Assembly (NCBI RefSeq): GCF_900496995.4
Contig: NC_044011.1
Coordinates: 20,368,041 to 20,432,040, forward strand
Reading direction: 5' to 3'
DNA: 64,000 bases
From: Aquila chrysaetos chrysaetos
Taxonomy: Eukaryota > Chordata > Aves > Accipitriformes > Accipitridae
Shown: piece after piece, positions 1 through 45,600 of the stretch
Layout of the letters: each line of letters opens with the position of its first letter
How positions within the stretch are numbered: position 1 is the stretch's first letter
The notes under the pieces: generated by a model
The model's database searches: none
What the model was told of the DNA's origin: nothing
What the model saw: the letters and a program-made list of their open reading frames with translations, nothing else
Program-made: the position numbers and the translations under genes

Positions 1-3000
1 TCAGTCTGGGTTTTAACAAATCCTGCCCAAATCCCAGGTTGCAAAGGGCAGTCACAGCTGCGAGCTGACATTATGGAAAGCCATCCTGGTCTTTCTGGTG
101 CAGACAGAAAAATTAGACCAAGTTTGACCAATCCATAGTCAATACAGACAAATTTCATGCAGTGCAAAGTGTCAAGCCATTGAAGGATTAAGACTTAACT
201 TTCAAGGGTAGCAGCCGTGTATGAATCCCTCCTTTATTTTCTCTTTCTGAGGGCCCGAGTCTTTAATCTCTCATGCTATCTCTGTCAGAGCACCAACATA
301 GCTGGCTTACACTGCCAGCTAGCAGGCAGCCTCCCTGCTCGCCTATCAGAGCCTGTCCCCTGCAAAGCGCGCATTCAGTCTCCGCCGTGTTTGCTCCTGC
401 TGTGTCATTCTGTCCTTCCCCCGTCGCTTAGTCTTCCCGTCCCTCTTCCCTCGGTGGCAGGATTACAGTACCAGTGTCCTGCTGCTGGCGTGCCCTTGTC
501 TGAGCTTTCTGCCTGACTTTTTTTCTCTGCTCAGCTCTTCTCTTTGCTCTGGTAAGTCTGATGAACAGCTTCCTTGCTGTCACTGCTTGGTGGCATGGTG
601 CAAGGGTTTTAATCTAAGTACTTCCCTTTGGGACTGTCAGCCCACATTTTCTAGGAATAGCCTTAAAAGCCTGGGCACTGTGTGATGTGTGAGGAAAAGA
701 GGTGAGTATCTAAGGCTATTGGTGAAAGTAAGAAATGCTTCTCTAAAGAGTGATCAAAAAGATTTAAGCTGACTTTGGTAGAGCTTGCCTTTAAGTGAGA
801 CTAGGGGCCATGGCTGGTTTGCTACAACAATAAGTGATCAAGACTCAGGTGCCACATGAGACTTCAGAAAGTCTCTGAGTCTGGTTCTTTCCATGCTTGT
901 ATGGAAACCTGCCATGAAGCCTCCAAACCTTTGTTCAGTTTTGTACTAGAAAACTGTGTGTAAATCATAAAGCTATTAAAATGTAGCATGTAGTTGATAA
1001 AGCTGATTTTATCACTGCTTTCTGAAGTAATACATAGGACAGTGTCTAGGCTATAACAAGGCACTCGTATTTTTCTGGAGGGTAATTGGAGCTACAGTAG
1101 TGTGGGCCATTCCAGAGTTTAATATGTGCTGCTTTGAGGTGTTATGTTCAATCTGGTGTTATGCTGAGGCAAAAAGTCAGAGTTTATCAGCATATGCTGG
1201 CTGGTGTAAGTGTATGGAACACTTTGGTTTAGAGAATTGTGTGTGTATGTGAATTTTGAGCATAAAGTGCTAAATACCATTACCCATTTTAGAAGTGCTT
1301 AAAATAACTCCTGGCTGCAGAGCAGGTGCCATGTGTCCTTCTGCTGGATACATGGGGAGGCAAGAGCTAAATATAGACCAGTTTGTAAACCCTCCAGAAG
1401 TTCAAGCTGCAAGAAGGGAAGGAGGAAGCAATTCCCGTGAGAAGGAAGGGGAAGCGCTCTGTTTAAAAAAGATAAACAAAACTCTGCAACAGCATGCAAG
1501 ACATTCTGCAAGAGAAGCTAAGAAGACGACGTTTATTTTGTGCTTTGCTCCTGCCAGGACAGTGCCTCGGCAGCAGTGTCCGCTCCAGCGGTGCGAGAGG
1601 CAGGCTGACGCAGCCCAGCACACAGGGGATGGTTTTCCCAGCAGCAGAGGGAAGGCTATTGCAGCTCTGCTAAATCAGGCGCTGGCTCTTGCCGACTGAC
1701 CTTTTACTTCAGAGGTACTGGCTGATTGCAAAGCACAGTGAAGGCAAATCGTGCCGTAAATGTGAAATGTTAAGGGATGTGGTCAGAGACAAACAAACTC
1801 AGCCCTTTACCAGACTGAGCTTAGCAGCACACCTTTTTCTGTTGCCTCTAAGTGCAGCTGTGGCTGTGCTGTGTGCTCAGCCCTGTTTTGTGCCTTTGGG
1901 GCCAACCGCCGACTGCTGCTGCCCCAAGCACCAACCTCACTGTGGGACGGCAGGCATAGCCACGAGTCCTCCTACAGAAAGGCGTTAGCCTGGGACTGGT
2001 GTCTGTCACCTCCCACCTGAGACTGGAGGTCACCCGTGCCCCAGGGTGGTCTGTTGCTCTCCTGGGTTATCCCAAGTTTTTAATGGAGGAAGGAGGAGAA
2101 TGGAGAGGAGCCGCTCCCGCAGTGGGGAGGCAGGAACACCCTCTGGCTCTCGGGGGTGTTTCCCACTGGAGGAGAGGAGGACCAGAGTGACTACCCGTAG
2201 GCAGCAACCACAAGTGTCTGGGATCAAGCTTCCATCCAAAACACCAGGGCCACAAAAGATACTGACCTCAGGGCTGTAGAACAGGTCTGGGATTTGGGAG
2301 CGCAGGAGGAAAAGAGTAAACAAGATGCAGTGCTCAGACTCAGTCAGATAACTGGTCAGTCCTCCCCCTCGCCATAAAACAGGATAAGGCCGTGTTGGAA
2401 ATTCAGGTGTCTGGAGGCAACAGTAATGGTAGTAGGAGTCGCAGACCTCAAGAGGTGGAGGTCTAAAATTGGGCAAGTCTAAAATTCCTAAAGGAACCAA
2501 GGAATTCCTCTTCTGGGCTCAGTCACCTAATTTTTAGGCTTTACTGTGTCTAAGATAGCGTATAATGTAAACACTTTTGGTCTTGCTGAGATTGGCGCCA
2601 AAAGTCTTTTATGGCCTGATAAGGAAGAATCCCTGATGTACATCAAGGTTAAACAGGCTGGAGCACGAGGAGGACTGGGGCCAACTGCAGTAAAATCTCC
2701 CAGCATCAAAGGCTGTAAGTGGGCTGCTCTCAGCAGATGATAGCTGCCCTGTCTCCCTAAATATAAACTCCATGACATTGTGGAAGCCGTTATGAAAAAC
2801 AAAGTACAGACGGCTTAACAGGCATTTTGGTTGTGCTTGAAAGTAGTTATGAGACCTCTGGTTTAGCCTGAAGAAGAATGGAATAAAACATTAAAATATT
2901 TATTTGTGTGTGTAAATACAAACCCCAGTATGACCCAGCAGGTGGGCACCTTGGGTTAAAGGTTCATCACTGAGTATTTCTGTGGTTCCTGCCTCCTCAC

Positions 3001-5618
3001 TGTTCCAGAATGGTGGCCTGAACCTCAACAGATGTGAATTGCCATGGTTTCAGAGACTGATTATAACTAATTCCTTTCTAGCCAGGAAGGTATGTTAGGG
3101 AAGATTTCCTGCAAGGCCAGCTTTTAAACATCTTGTGTCCTTGATTCCAAACATCCAGTTTCTCTTTCATTCACCCGTGTTCTTCCCTTATTACTGAGAA
3201 ACACCGTGCATAAATCGATCGCCGCTGTGGATTTAAAGCCTACTGTGTTTGCAGGCATGCTTCATGATTCACATAGGAGGAAGCCTTTAGCTGGATGGTG
3301 CCGCTCCATGAGCGATGCAGCTGGGAGTTGGGAGGCAGCCAAGAGAGAGAGTCAGGGTGCAGTGAGAACCGCGTCAACTTGTGCCATCTTAGAAAGAGCG
3401 GGAGATAGTCGGAAGAGAAATTCATATTTGGAAATGGAGCATTTAGTAATCCTGTTCTCCTTCTGTGATGAAAGTATTACAAAAATAGCTAGTTTAAATT
3501 GGGGATATACTTTGTGAGACTTTTGTTCTGTCTAGACAAGCGTTGGTGATCCTGGGTTTTCTAGCTGATTGATCGCCAATTGCCAATTAGCTCAAATTAA
3601 TTAATACAATTGTAAACACTAGTCTGAACATGTCAGAGATAAACACATATTTTGTGGAGCTTCTAGCTTAGCATTTACAATAATCTTACTGACCTTGAAT
3701 TAATTGGCAGTCAATTAACTCTAGTTAAAACAAGATCATAAACTGCAGCCTAAAATTCATGCTATCTGGAATTATTTAAATAAATTGCACATGTAGCCTA
3801 ATCCTTCAATATAAAATAAACTAAATACGACATACAATCAGACAGATATAATTTTACAATCACTGTGCAGTGATATAATGGCCATGCCACAAGCAGGAAG
3901 GAAAGAATGGGATGCGTCTGTCTAACAGGGTCTGTGAGACCAGGTCCAGCTGCCTTCCCAAACCGTTCCTGCTGGCGAGTTGTACCTGTGGGAGGAATGC
4001 AGGGGCATGGATTTATAGCTAACAGTTTTCAAGCACATCCTGAGCCTCACTCAGAGTTTTCAATTATTTGCTTGAGAGATGGTAAACCATAATATTTGAC
4101 TATCTATCTTCTCTGTAAGCCCAGTCAAATAGCTAGACAATCAAATCTTGAAAAACATTGCCTTAGCGATGGCCATCACCGTACTTCCAAACATCGCTGT
4201 GAGTGGGGAGAGTTTAATAACAAACACTGGGTCGTGTATTACAATAAATTACATCTCTCTTATCATATACTGCCCTTGGCCAAGTTAGTTTATGATTTTG
4301 AAAGCTGTAGGAATTTAGACACCACAGAAGATAGACGTTAACGGCCAACTGAACAGGGAAGAAAATGCTTCCCAGTTAGCTCCATGTTTTCAAAACAAGT
4401 TGTCTTTTAAAAAATAAGAAAGCAACCACCTCAGACACTGGAACAGAATGAAGAAAGCAATCTTCTTCCTTTCTTCATTCCCCACTGGCACCATTGTAAA
4501 TCGTATCATTAAAGGGATGCTAGTTGCAGGGCGAGACCCAGCTGTGCACCCTGCGCCTCTGCACTACCTCCTGAGGGCAATGCAGTGGTGACAGCAGCTC
4601 TGCTGGCACTCTGAGAAAGAAGGAGCCTTTCTACACTGAGTTTTCCAGCCGCACGCAGTCAGAGATGCTGTTTCTGCTGGCCTACACCTTGCAGGAGCTG
4701 GGAGCAGGTGCCCAGGATGCTCTCACTGACACCCTCATTGCCAGGTCCTGGGGAAGCCGGAGCAGTCTCCAGAGGAACACAGATACGTTGGAGGCTCTGT
4801 ATTCACCTGGCTGAGTGCAGCTGCTCAACGACATGGGAAAACAAAAGCTTCCCTTTGCAAATTGGGAACAAATTAGCTGAAATTCACCCTAGAAAACAAC
4901 ACGGACTATCAACCCATGTTACGCCTGGTTGGTTTTTCTTCGCTGTGATTTATTCCGTATTTTGTATTTTGTCAAACAAGCTGTCAGCAGCACGCAGCAA
5001 GTACAAGAGAAGAGTGGTTTATAGCTGTTTATCTTATTCTTTGCCATTATTGTGACAGTGCCCAGCCAGGCTTTTTGTAGATCAAGCACCACGCTGGGCC
5101 CTCCAAGAGCACAGTGCAATTTTCGGTGCACTGATTTCATTTAAAATATTCCTTTTTCATGATTATTGACTTAAGATGTGCCAATGGGGGAGAAATAGGA
5201 AATGAAACTGATGCAGCTCTGAAGTGAAGCTGCCCATATCAGTAACCAGCATTGCAGGTAAACAGGTCAAGAAAAGTAAACATGTAGCAAATAGTATGTT
5301 CAGGGAGGGAAATGGTATAAATGAGTTGGGTGTCATTTCGTGTGTTATCGCTGGCAATGGGAATAAGAGGTTTTGATTTTAAGTACTAGCTTTGGGCAGG
5401 CTTTTCCTCTTGGAAAGTATATAATTTGCTTTTCTCCCTGCAGGCAAATCACCTTGGTTGTTTGTTTAAGTGCGACATATTTATCAAGCCAGAGCCAACA
5501 GACGGGCTGCCATCCCAAATTCCACACAAAATCACTCATGTGCTGGCCGAGCTTCCCTAACAGCTAGAAGACTAATTTCATGTGCTTTTAAATTAACCCT
5601 CCATTTGTTTGCTGTCAG
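1..5618. other. TXLNB upstream region, probably intron 1 / 5' flank
   Basis: No coding exon is recognised here. Short open frames occur on both strands but none has protein-like composition or a recognisable family. The first coding exon of TXLNB starts at 5619 with only 14 nt of 5'UTR in that exon, so a non-coding first exon must lie upstream, here or outside the window. One strong donor-like site (CTG|GTAAGT) ends at 551, after a pyrimidine-rich, modestly CpG-containing stretch at about 340-460, but nothing proves it is the first exon. An AT-rich block at 3540-3740 is rich in homeodomain-type core motifs. No interspersed repeat is recognised. Confidence 0.5.
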
Positions 5619-5632
5619 GTACCACACCAAGC

Positions 5633-36613
<30,981 letters not shown>

Positions 36614-39600
36614 AGACACTGGTGTGTCCAGGCTTGTCTTCCACAAACCACAGCTCTACTTTGTCCTCTAAATTGATACCTTTTTTTTTTTAAAGAAACA
36701 AAAAGTGGGTGCTAAAACACACTCACATATCTGTAGGTAAATGTAATACACTTCTCTTTGCTACCACTCTCTAGTAATAATGGGGCTGCAAATTTTGCTG
36801 TCCTTCATCTGCTTGAAGCATATTTTCTTAATGACAGGAAAATACAACAAAATTACAGGATCTTTTTTTCCCAGGCATAATGAGTCATCTCATTCAGCAA
36901 AATAATTTTAAAGTGTTGAAGTTTCATGTTTCAAAAATCATTGCAATTCACATACATATATTTAAAGACTCATAATTAATTGTATCTATTTGTTATGACG
37001 TTGCATAAAAGATGGCCTACATGGACACATAGTGCTTTTAAAAAATGAGGTGAATCTGTAATTACAAAGTAAAATAGTGAAACCATCGATGTGGTCAGCC
37101 ATATCCAAGCAGAGGTGCAATAACAAAAGGTGAATTTTTGTACAAGTAAACTACCCCTCAGCACTGTGGCCTGAACACCCACAAGCTCTTAGCCTTACCT
37201 TGAATTGGTCTTTTCTGCTTCGTGTTCCAAAAGAGGTTTTGTTTTCAACAGAACTGCAGGGCAGGGGAGATCTTTTCTAGATTCCTCATAAAATGATTGA
37301 AAACAGCAGCAATTTCCGAACTGATGGCAATTCCCAAGGTAGGGGTCACAACTCTCTTTCTGCATCCAACAGAAACCTGCTAGTTTGCCATGCTATTTGG
37401 GATCAGGAGCCAAACAGAGGGGCTGACAGCTGTTTCCAGCTCACAAATGAGGTCGGAAATTCAGCAGTTGGTTGCAGATCCCAGTTTCTAGTCCAGGAGC
37501 AGAAAGCAGAGTGGAGCTACACTAGAAGGTAGCAGGATGTATTCCAGAAGATACCCCTGAGATCACGCTTCTGAATGGTGCCATCTCTCCCAGTCACAGC
37601 CACACGAACCTCTTCGCCACAGTTTCCTCCTGGCCCTGCCGCATGTGCTGATGCTCCCAGGAGAAGGGTGAGCACACTCGCCCGTCGCCCCGTTCATTGG
37701 AGTGGAGCACAAGTAAATAGCCCAGATGCAAATAGGTACCAGGAAAGCAGGAATCCCTCTCACAGACACCTTCCAGGACTCACTACATCCTCATCCCCTC
37801 TCTTGCCTAACCAGCTTTTCTTGTCTGCCTGCCAACACACCGCTGCTTAATAATGTAGCCACCTTGTCAGAAACTGGTTGATTCTGGCACCAAGAACAAA
37901 GATGAAGAAGGAAGGGGGTGGGAGAGGGTACCTACCCAGACTGCTGTATGGTCTCAAGCGAGGAGATTAAGAAGGCTTTTTGGAAGAAGGTTAAAAAAAT
38001 CCTGTTGGCACATTTCTTGTTTCTCATGCCCTTCCTCCGAATTCAGTCTAGGCCTTCTGGAATCTGAGCTGGATAGCTTAAGAATTTGAAATGGGCAATT
38101 AAAGAAGATGTCCAGAGGCTGGAAAGGGAAATGTTACAAGCAAACCAACCCCTGTTTGTAGACGAATCCCAAGAAGTACCTGAAGACAGAGTGACTTACT
38201 CAAGCCAGAGATGAAATCCAGGTGAACCAAGAGAAAAGACAGCATCTTGGGCAGACTGTGGGAGACTGTGGTCACAGAGTCCTTCCAGCGCACCACGCTC
38301 CAGAAGTGGGGTTTGAATATTTGCTTACTGCCAACATGGCCCGTACACGGGTTAAGTATGTCTGTGTCTGCACTGCTTGCTCCAGCCTTTTCGAGAGCTA
38401 ACCGTTGCAGCATACAGAGTGTGATTTGCAACAGTTTGTTTTGATATGGCCTTACGAGTAGCTATTACAGCTACAGTTTTCAAATGTGGATCCCTTATAT
38501 TAGATACCAAGACTGACAGGATTTATTTCATGTCTTTAATCACCTGAAAGTAGATCATTCAGTCTTAGTTACCTTAAGCTCCTTTTACAAGCAGTAGAGA
38601 AGAATAGGCATCTTTCAAGGACAAGTCATCTCATGGTAAGACTGGCATCCAAGATAGAAGAAATTACTTTCTCTCTGAAGATGCCATTTCTCTTCACTGA
38701 TTCTAGAGCCAGCCTAAGACAACTAGCTTAAATTTAAAATGTCTTATTAGGTGTCTAAATTAGGCAAGATGAATCCCATCAAACGTTCAGATTCCAAGCC
38801 CTAAGTGAATGGCCATCTCTGCAAACCAAGCCGGTTGTATGCCTGTGAAAATGTTAACCTATAACAAATCCTTATCCTAAGATAAAGAGTTATACTCACC
38901 TGATTTACTTTTTTTTAGTTTCCATTGACTTAAGTCTGTAGAAACATAGTTTCTATTACAAGTAGAAGTTTTGTTTGTTGTTAGGGTGACTTTTAAAATG
39001 AATGCAATTTATATACCTGCTAATGTTTTTTTTTCTTTCTTAGTCTTGTTTGATTCTGTTGCCATTTTAGTAATTACCTGCATGAAACCAACTTCTTTTT
39101 CTTCAAGTAGGCCCTTAGAATGCCTTTAATTGTTGAAGTTTTCTTATACATTCAAATATTCAATTACATAATAATAATGGTCGACATGGCCTTGCAACTT
39201 TAACTGGTTCCATTTTGCATAATCATTATGGTCACATCTTTAATTATATAATTGTTGCCTCATACCTTCCAACTCCAGCAAGCAGGGAGACAAGCATCCT
39301 ACAGAAAAAAACTTCCTACATAGTCATGATTGATTCTTACAGCATCATCCCTCATGAATAATTACACAGCCTTCGGGAAAATCACTCCCACTCTATTACA
39401 CCTTCCTCGTTTTGACCCTTTTAATTCTTGCATCTAAAATGGCACTCACATACTTGCAATTCCTATTACTCTGTGAGTTTCTACCCACATACCTGTTGCT
39501 TCTCTTCTTCCATACCATCTACCAACTGCATTTTATCCCAGCAGTTTCCTCCTCATTCTCAGTGCATACATACAACACTGAAAGCACAGGAGAGTGATCC

Positions 39601-42600
39601 TGCCGGCTTTTAGTTCCAGGATTTGGCCTCACGTGTTTGCAAGAGTTGGGAGAAAAAAATTGCAGGGAAAATTCTGGCTGATCCCAGGCTGGATAGAGCA
39701 TTTAGAGTCAAACTATGGGGATGGTTTATGTGTAATCTCCTGGCCTATAGAGCTGTGGGAGACTGGAGTACCCTCAGTAGAGGCGGAAAATCCATAAATT
39801 TTAACCATGCACCTGTTCGTCATCCCTTGCATCAGACTGGCAGTTTAAACCACCATCACCATCACAGATTTCTGTGTGTTAACCTACTTTCTCTCATTCT
39901 TCTTCAACATTAATTGCTGGCCTCCTCTTGCTCTCTTCTTGTACTGGTACCTAATACAAAACTGCCTCTGCATGGCAGCAGTGTCCTTGTGAAAAGCAGT
40001 TGGGACTGCAGTCTGTACGTCAGCTCTGCTGCACTTCCCTCAGGTACCTCCACACTCAAGACACAGAAATCCACTACGCTTCTGTGATCATTCGGAGGCA
40101 GTAAGTAGCAGTGAGACATGTGTTCATCCTTATCATCATTGTCCTACTGATACTGCCAGTCTCATCAATCCTGGTGTGTGCTGTGGTTGCTTCCTTCAGT
40201 CTTGCTTTTATTTCACAGTTATTCCCATACCACCAGGCACAGATTTTGGGGCGAGGAAAGGTGGTGATGGTAGCTATATCCTCCTTACTAAAACCATCCA
40301 TTGCTGCACTGCTTCCAAACCAGCCAAAGCCTTTATTTGCAAAAGTTGCAAGGAAAGAACAAAAATATTTACCCTTTCTGCATGTCTGACCTTTGTCACC
40401 TCAAAAATTTAACAGCTCCCCTGCTGAATATGTAAAATACAACATTTTTCAATAACCCTGAGTTTATCCAAATGTGAGGGAATTTTCATGATGACAGCTA
40501 TAATCACATCCATGATGCTAACATGACCCTCTCACCTAATTTCTGAACCCCGTGGCAGACCACAGTAATGATAAATCTTGTTGATGAGTGATTAGTAAGA
40601 AACAGCTGATCTGTTTCAGCTTAACTTTTCCCACAAAACTGAACAGAAGTAGATGCAGGCATGGAATATACAATCCAGATGACAGAACTGCAGCAATACT
40701 GCAAGTGACCCACAACAGGGACGTATGGTAAAATACAGTGAAACTTTCATTATAGGTTTCACTATTAATGTCATCTTTAAATTCACTTTCTCAATCAGAT
40801 TGCAATCAACCACATATGCAGTAGTCTCCGGATTCACACTGCCCCTCTCTCTTTGCAATGAACATCATTGTACTCATCAGTATTGAATTTAGACTTTTCT
40901 TTTTACTTTATTAGGAAATAGCAGCAGGACTTGTTCCTCTCCCAGGCCCACACACTACCCCTGCACTGCCGTTCATACTAACGTTCACCCATGGCCTTTG
41001 CTGAGCCAAGGGGCAAGCATAAGGAACGGAGATAACCCTGCCCTAGAGTCAGCCTGCCCAGCAGTGCAGCACATGCCAGCTGGATGAGGGAGCTGGGAGG
41101 ACAGGGAAGGGCAGACACAGAGAAAGGGTGTTTGCTGTGCTGGCGAGCTCCCCTTCCCCTGAATTTTTTGCTCTAACATGGTTCACTACTGTGCAATGCT
41201 GGTTTTTCTACTTAGAAAAGACTTATCACATCCCTTTCAAAGATGCAGGAGGAGACGATGGTTGTGGCTGTGGCAGGACAGTGCTGGGCCAGCGCTCGGA
41301 CCCCAAGGAAACACAGAAATGTCAACATCCACAATCCCCACCGGCTCACAGCTTCCCATGGCTGACAGCTCAGGTCACCCTGCAGCCCTGGCCGCTCATC
41401 ACACTTGACCCAACGCAGCGAGTCAAGTGGTAGTTGCTTGTGGACCACAGACAGCTGAACAAACCATGGGCCAGCTCCCCCTCCGCCAGCACGGCGAGGA
41501 GTGGTGGAGGTTCTTACATTTCGGTCCTGACCTTGGGAGAGGGGTGGCAAAGAAAGATGCCAGAGTGTATGCCATTTGTGAGCAATTTTCAACATCAGCA
41601 AAGTAGCTTCCACACTCCTTCTTGTATTTGGAGATCATCTGAAAGAAAGGGCACATGAAGAGCCAAAAGAGGTAATGGTTCAATGAGCCCAGAATAGTGT
41701 ATTTTACAATATCTAAATCACATGTGTATGGTCAAGGGTCTAAAGGGAATGCTCTTTGGTCTTTGCCCCTATTCAAGGGAGCCACATAATGTAAACATGC
41801 CCAGACAGAGCAACTGAAGTCATGCATCCAGGCTAGGGCAGTCCTGGATTTACCCTGAGGATGTGATGAACGTGTGCACATACGCCCATTCGTGTTGCCT
41901 AATGAGGCTTGTGCTCTGTGTCCCATAAGGAAGTTCCATAAGGAGGGAACAACCACATCATCCTCCCTCCCTGTCACAGCTGCTTGTGGCCCTGACTGGA
42001 AGACTGGGAAAAGCTTTACATTTCCCTGTATTTGGATCCTAGCTTGCTTTTTTTTTTTTCCCCATGCATCTCTGATTTGATGTTACTTTCTCTGTTTATC
42101 CCATTGAAAATAGTTATATGCTTAAAAGAAAAAAAGGGAGAGGCTAAAGTGCAAGTCTGTCTCTGACAAAGTTAGTAGGCTTCGGCTTCAAGGTGCAGAT
42201 GAAATACTTGCAATCCAGCCCGAGAGAAAGGCAGCCTTAGCAAAACTCTCTATGCTCAGCACAAAAAAGGATTCTAAAGTTGGGCTAAGATGTTGCACCT
42301 TGTGGCCATGAGCCATGAGACAAAGAAGAGATGAAGAAAATAGCCCGTGTTCACTGATCAAGCAAATAAGTTCTGTAACACAACAGCAATACACTGCAGA
42401 AATACAGAGAGTTAGGGCAGAGGCTTTCACTAGGTACAAACCTTCAGAGCAGAATCTAACCATTAACTGTCTGGTAATAGAAAGAAACCTTTTCAATGAC
42501 CAGTTTATTCCCTAATTGCTTATTGTTTTGTACCTTGCCCTGATAATTCTGGTGCTGCCATCAGCAGAAAATAAAGGTCCAGCTCTTTGCAGGTATAAAT

Positions 42601-45600
42601 CAGAGTAGCTCCTTTGGAGCCAGCTGAGCTCCACACATTGATGTCCAATGAGAATCCAAGGGGCTGAATTACTGGGCCATTAGCCAGTCCTCTGTTCCTA
42701 TGAAGTGAACATTTTACCCAGCCGATACTTCAGGGGCCCTGAGAGAGACAGAATGGATTTACTCAATTAGAATTTGGCCAACACATTGCATTTAATGAAG
42801 CTACTTTTAGGAAAAGTGCCAAAAAAGCAATCTTTAGTGACCACAAGTGGCCATGGCCTCCACTTTGCAGCTCATTCAAACACCAAGTGCTGCAGTGCTC
42901 CAGCTCACATCCTCTCCTCAGAAAGGGTGAAAGGCAGAGCACCATTTCTTCAACCACTTTACCTACTTCCTGCAGCTCTTTGCTCTTTCTCACACTTCTC
43001 CCACCCAATGACGGGTCTAAACCTATTCTGCTTGCTGCAGCTTGCTGGATAGTCCTTGTTAAAAATAGAACAAAATATGATTAGATTCAGGTTTCATTTC
43101 ACATGAGATCTAGGTCAGGGCTGACAATATCGTTTAAGCTGTTGCAACAGCTTTCTTGTCTCCACAACAGGGGAGGTCCTGCTCCTCTCACCAGCTTACG
43201 GCTCTGCAGACCCTCCTCTGCCCGCGCTCCAGCACTTGTCAGGCTCTCTCATGAACTGATCTAACTCACTAGCCCAACAGAAAAGTAATCCAACTAAGGA
43301 GAAAAGGATTTTTTTCCAGTATGTTAGAGTGCCGATGGTTAAAGTGGGAACAGTCCTTGTGGCTGCAGCAAGCTACTAGGTCAGCTCAGATGTACCGAAA
43401 TCCTGCTCACTTACTACTTAATTGCAGCGCTACCTGAAGTGTGATCTTCCTATTGCCACAGCCAGAGACAGAATACAGGACCAGATGGATGACTGTTGTG
43501 AGCAGCAGGGTATTTGTTATTTTTTAAAGACTAGCTAACACCAAAGGAGTCCTCCTTGCCTCACTTCTGCTGGATATCATAGCCTCCTCTCCTATTTGGG
43601 TGCTGGCACCCCTCTGACCCAGCTGTGGGCTGGCTTGGGGTTTAACCTGACAGAAAACCAATCTTGCAAAAGAAAAAAAAATATTTTTTTGCTGGTGTGG
43701 CTCCCAAAACTGGCTTACTACGGGGTTGGGGTGCTAGTGTTTCACTCAGTGCGGAAGCTGAGAGGAGCTGAAAGCTTTTGAGCATCCACGTGCCCCTGCA
43801 CATCAGTAACACTCAGGCTGTGAAGAGCTCCTCTGGCAGATCACTCTTATTTCACATCACTTCCAGTTTGCAAAGCTGGGCAGTTTTCTAGGCCAAAAAA
43901 CTACCTTGAATGGCAGGCTGTGGCAACATGTGCCTTTGCAGCCCAGAGGGAAAAGGTGTGCTATACGACACCAGGGACCCCTTAAAGAAAGGGTTATGGT
44001 CTAGGCACCAGGGGACTGGAGAGATCTCTGTGGTCCCATCACCACGTGCCAGCTCAGTGAGGCGTGCTGTGGACACAGGGCCCGGTACTTTACCAAAATA
44101 AAAGGGCTGGGAGAGCTGGGTGGTGCGACTCAGGCACACGGACCACACCAGACCTCACCCAGACAGGGAACCTTTCAAGGTCCCTCCTAGCTTTATTGTT
44201 CCATGATTTACCAGGTGTCAGCAATGTTAAAGTTGAGCACTATGACGCTCAGTCCTCTTTTCAATCCATCCCTTTGGAGGGTATTACTAAAAAAACAACA
44301 AAAAAAGCAACAGCTTTTTTATAATCAGCATTTGCTGAGATTCATTGGTTTTCTGGAATTTCTGTTTTCTCAGTTTAGGTGGTCCCAGTGCCCTATGGTT
44401 AACACCAGAAAGCTTCAGCCTACAAACTGCCAGCTAGTTCAGTTTCTGAAAATCAAAGTCGCAAGCTGAACACCTCCAGTGTCACCGCAACAGTACACAG
44501 AAAAAAACCTTGAGCAAGTCCCAAGGGGAGAGTCAAGTTGTGCTAGTCATCATGTTCCTCAGCTCTCTCTTCCCAGGTGTTTCCACCAGTTTCCACAGAA
44601 TTAAAAATAAAATGATGGCTCTAGCAGTAACATGACTTACAGCTTCTTCCCGTACCCCTGTTAAGGGCATCGCTCCCACCCATATGCTGCACCTACTGCC
44701 CTCACCAGCGTGCTGCTGCATGGCTACACTTGAACTGGGTCGCTCAAACGATTCAGGTTAAAAATACCCTACCACCACCACCAAGACGAGCTAATTTTAA
44801 CTCAGATCATTGCAGTGATCCAGTTGGGGGGGGGGGGTTCACAGTATCTCATGAAACTATGACCTGAATTCTGGTCACAATAACTGCTAATTGAACTTCA
44901 CCCGTCCTTTGCTTATAAAGGAATCCACACATTTGGACGTTAACTCTGGAGCATAATGCTGTTCTCAGAGTTAATGGTAGTCTTTCCATTGACTATTTTA
45001 GCAGATATCTCCTGGAGTGAAAACAGAAATTGAAAAGTTGTATTTTAAATCTCAGTCTGACCCTCTACACAAAAGACGGGGAAGACACAATATCCAACAC
45101 ACAATGATAATGACCAGCTGCAGCGTTTGGAACTGTGCGTTACATCTTCTGCTCACAAAGAAAATGAAAGCTCTCGCGCCTCTGTACGGACACCCTGGGT
45201 TCTCACACACGAGAACAGATCATGTGCCAGCAGCAAGGTGACTGCTCAGATTTCAAGGATCATTTCTCTGCTCCCCGTCATTCTGGTAGATCCTAATTGG
45301 CAAATTCCTTCAGCAATATGAATTCACTGAGTTTCTTTCTTTGTTTGGTTATTGTAGTACAACATGCTATTAAATAGACTACAGCATCCCACAACACAAA
45401 AGACTCATCTTTCTATTACACCGGAGGCTGAATGTAATGTAAAGAAAATGAGGCATTTGTTTCAAAGAAAGGAAAAAACCAGTGTGGTCCGTGCCATTTT
45501 TATTAGAAGCAGCCTTTTTTGTGGGTTGGTAATGCAGTGTTATCTCCTGAAATTCAGGGTCACATCTGAATTACATTAACTGGCAACAGTTTTGGTTTTA

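Noticed and set aside
340-551. Possible non-coding first exon of TXLNB ending at a strong GTAAGT donor
   Set aside because: There is no promoter element or other support. Good donor-like sites occur by chance every few kb.
44168-44212. Segment resembling a CR1 3' end
   Set aside because: The match is under 50 bp, lacks the flanking CR1 segments and has no clear octamer tail.
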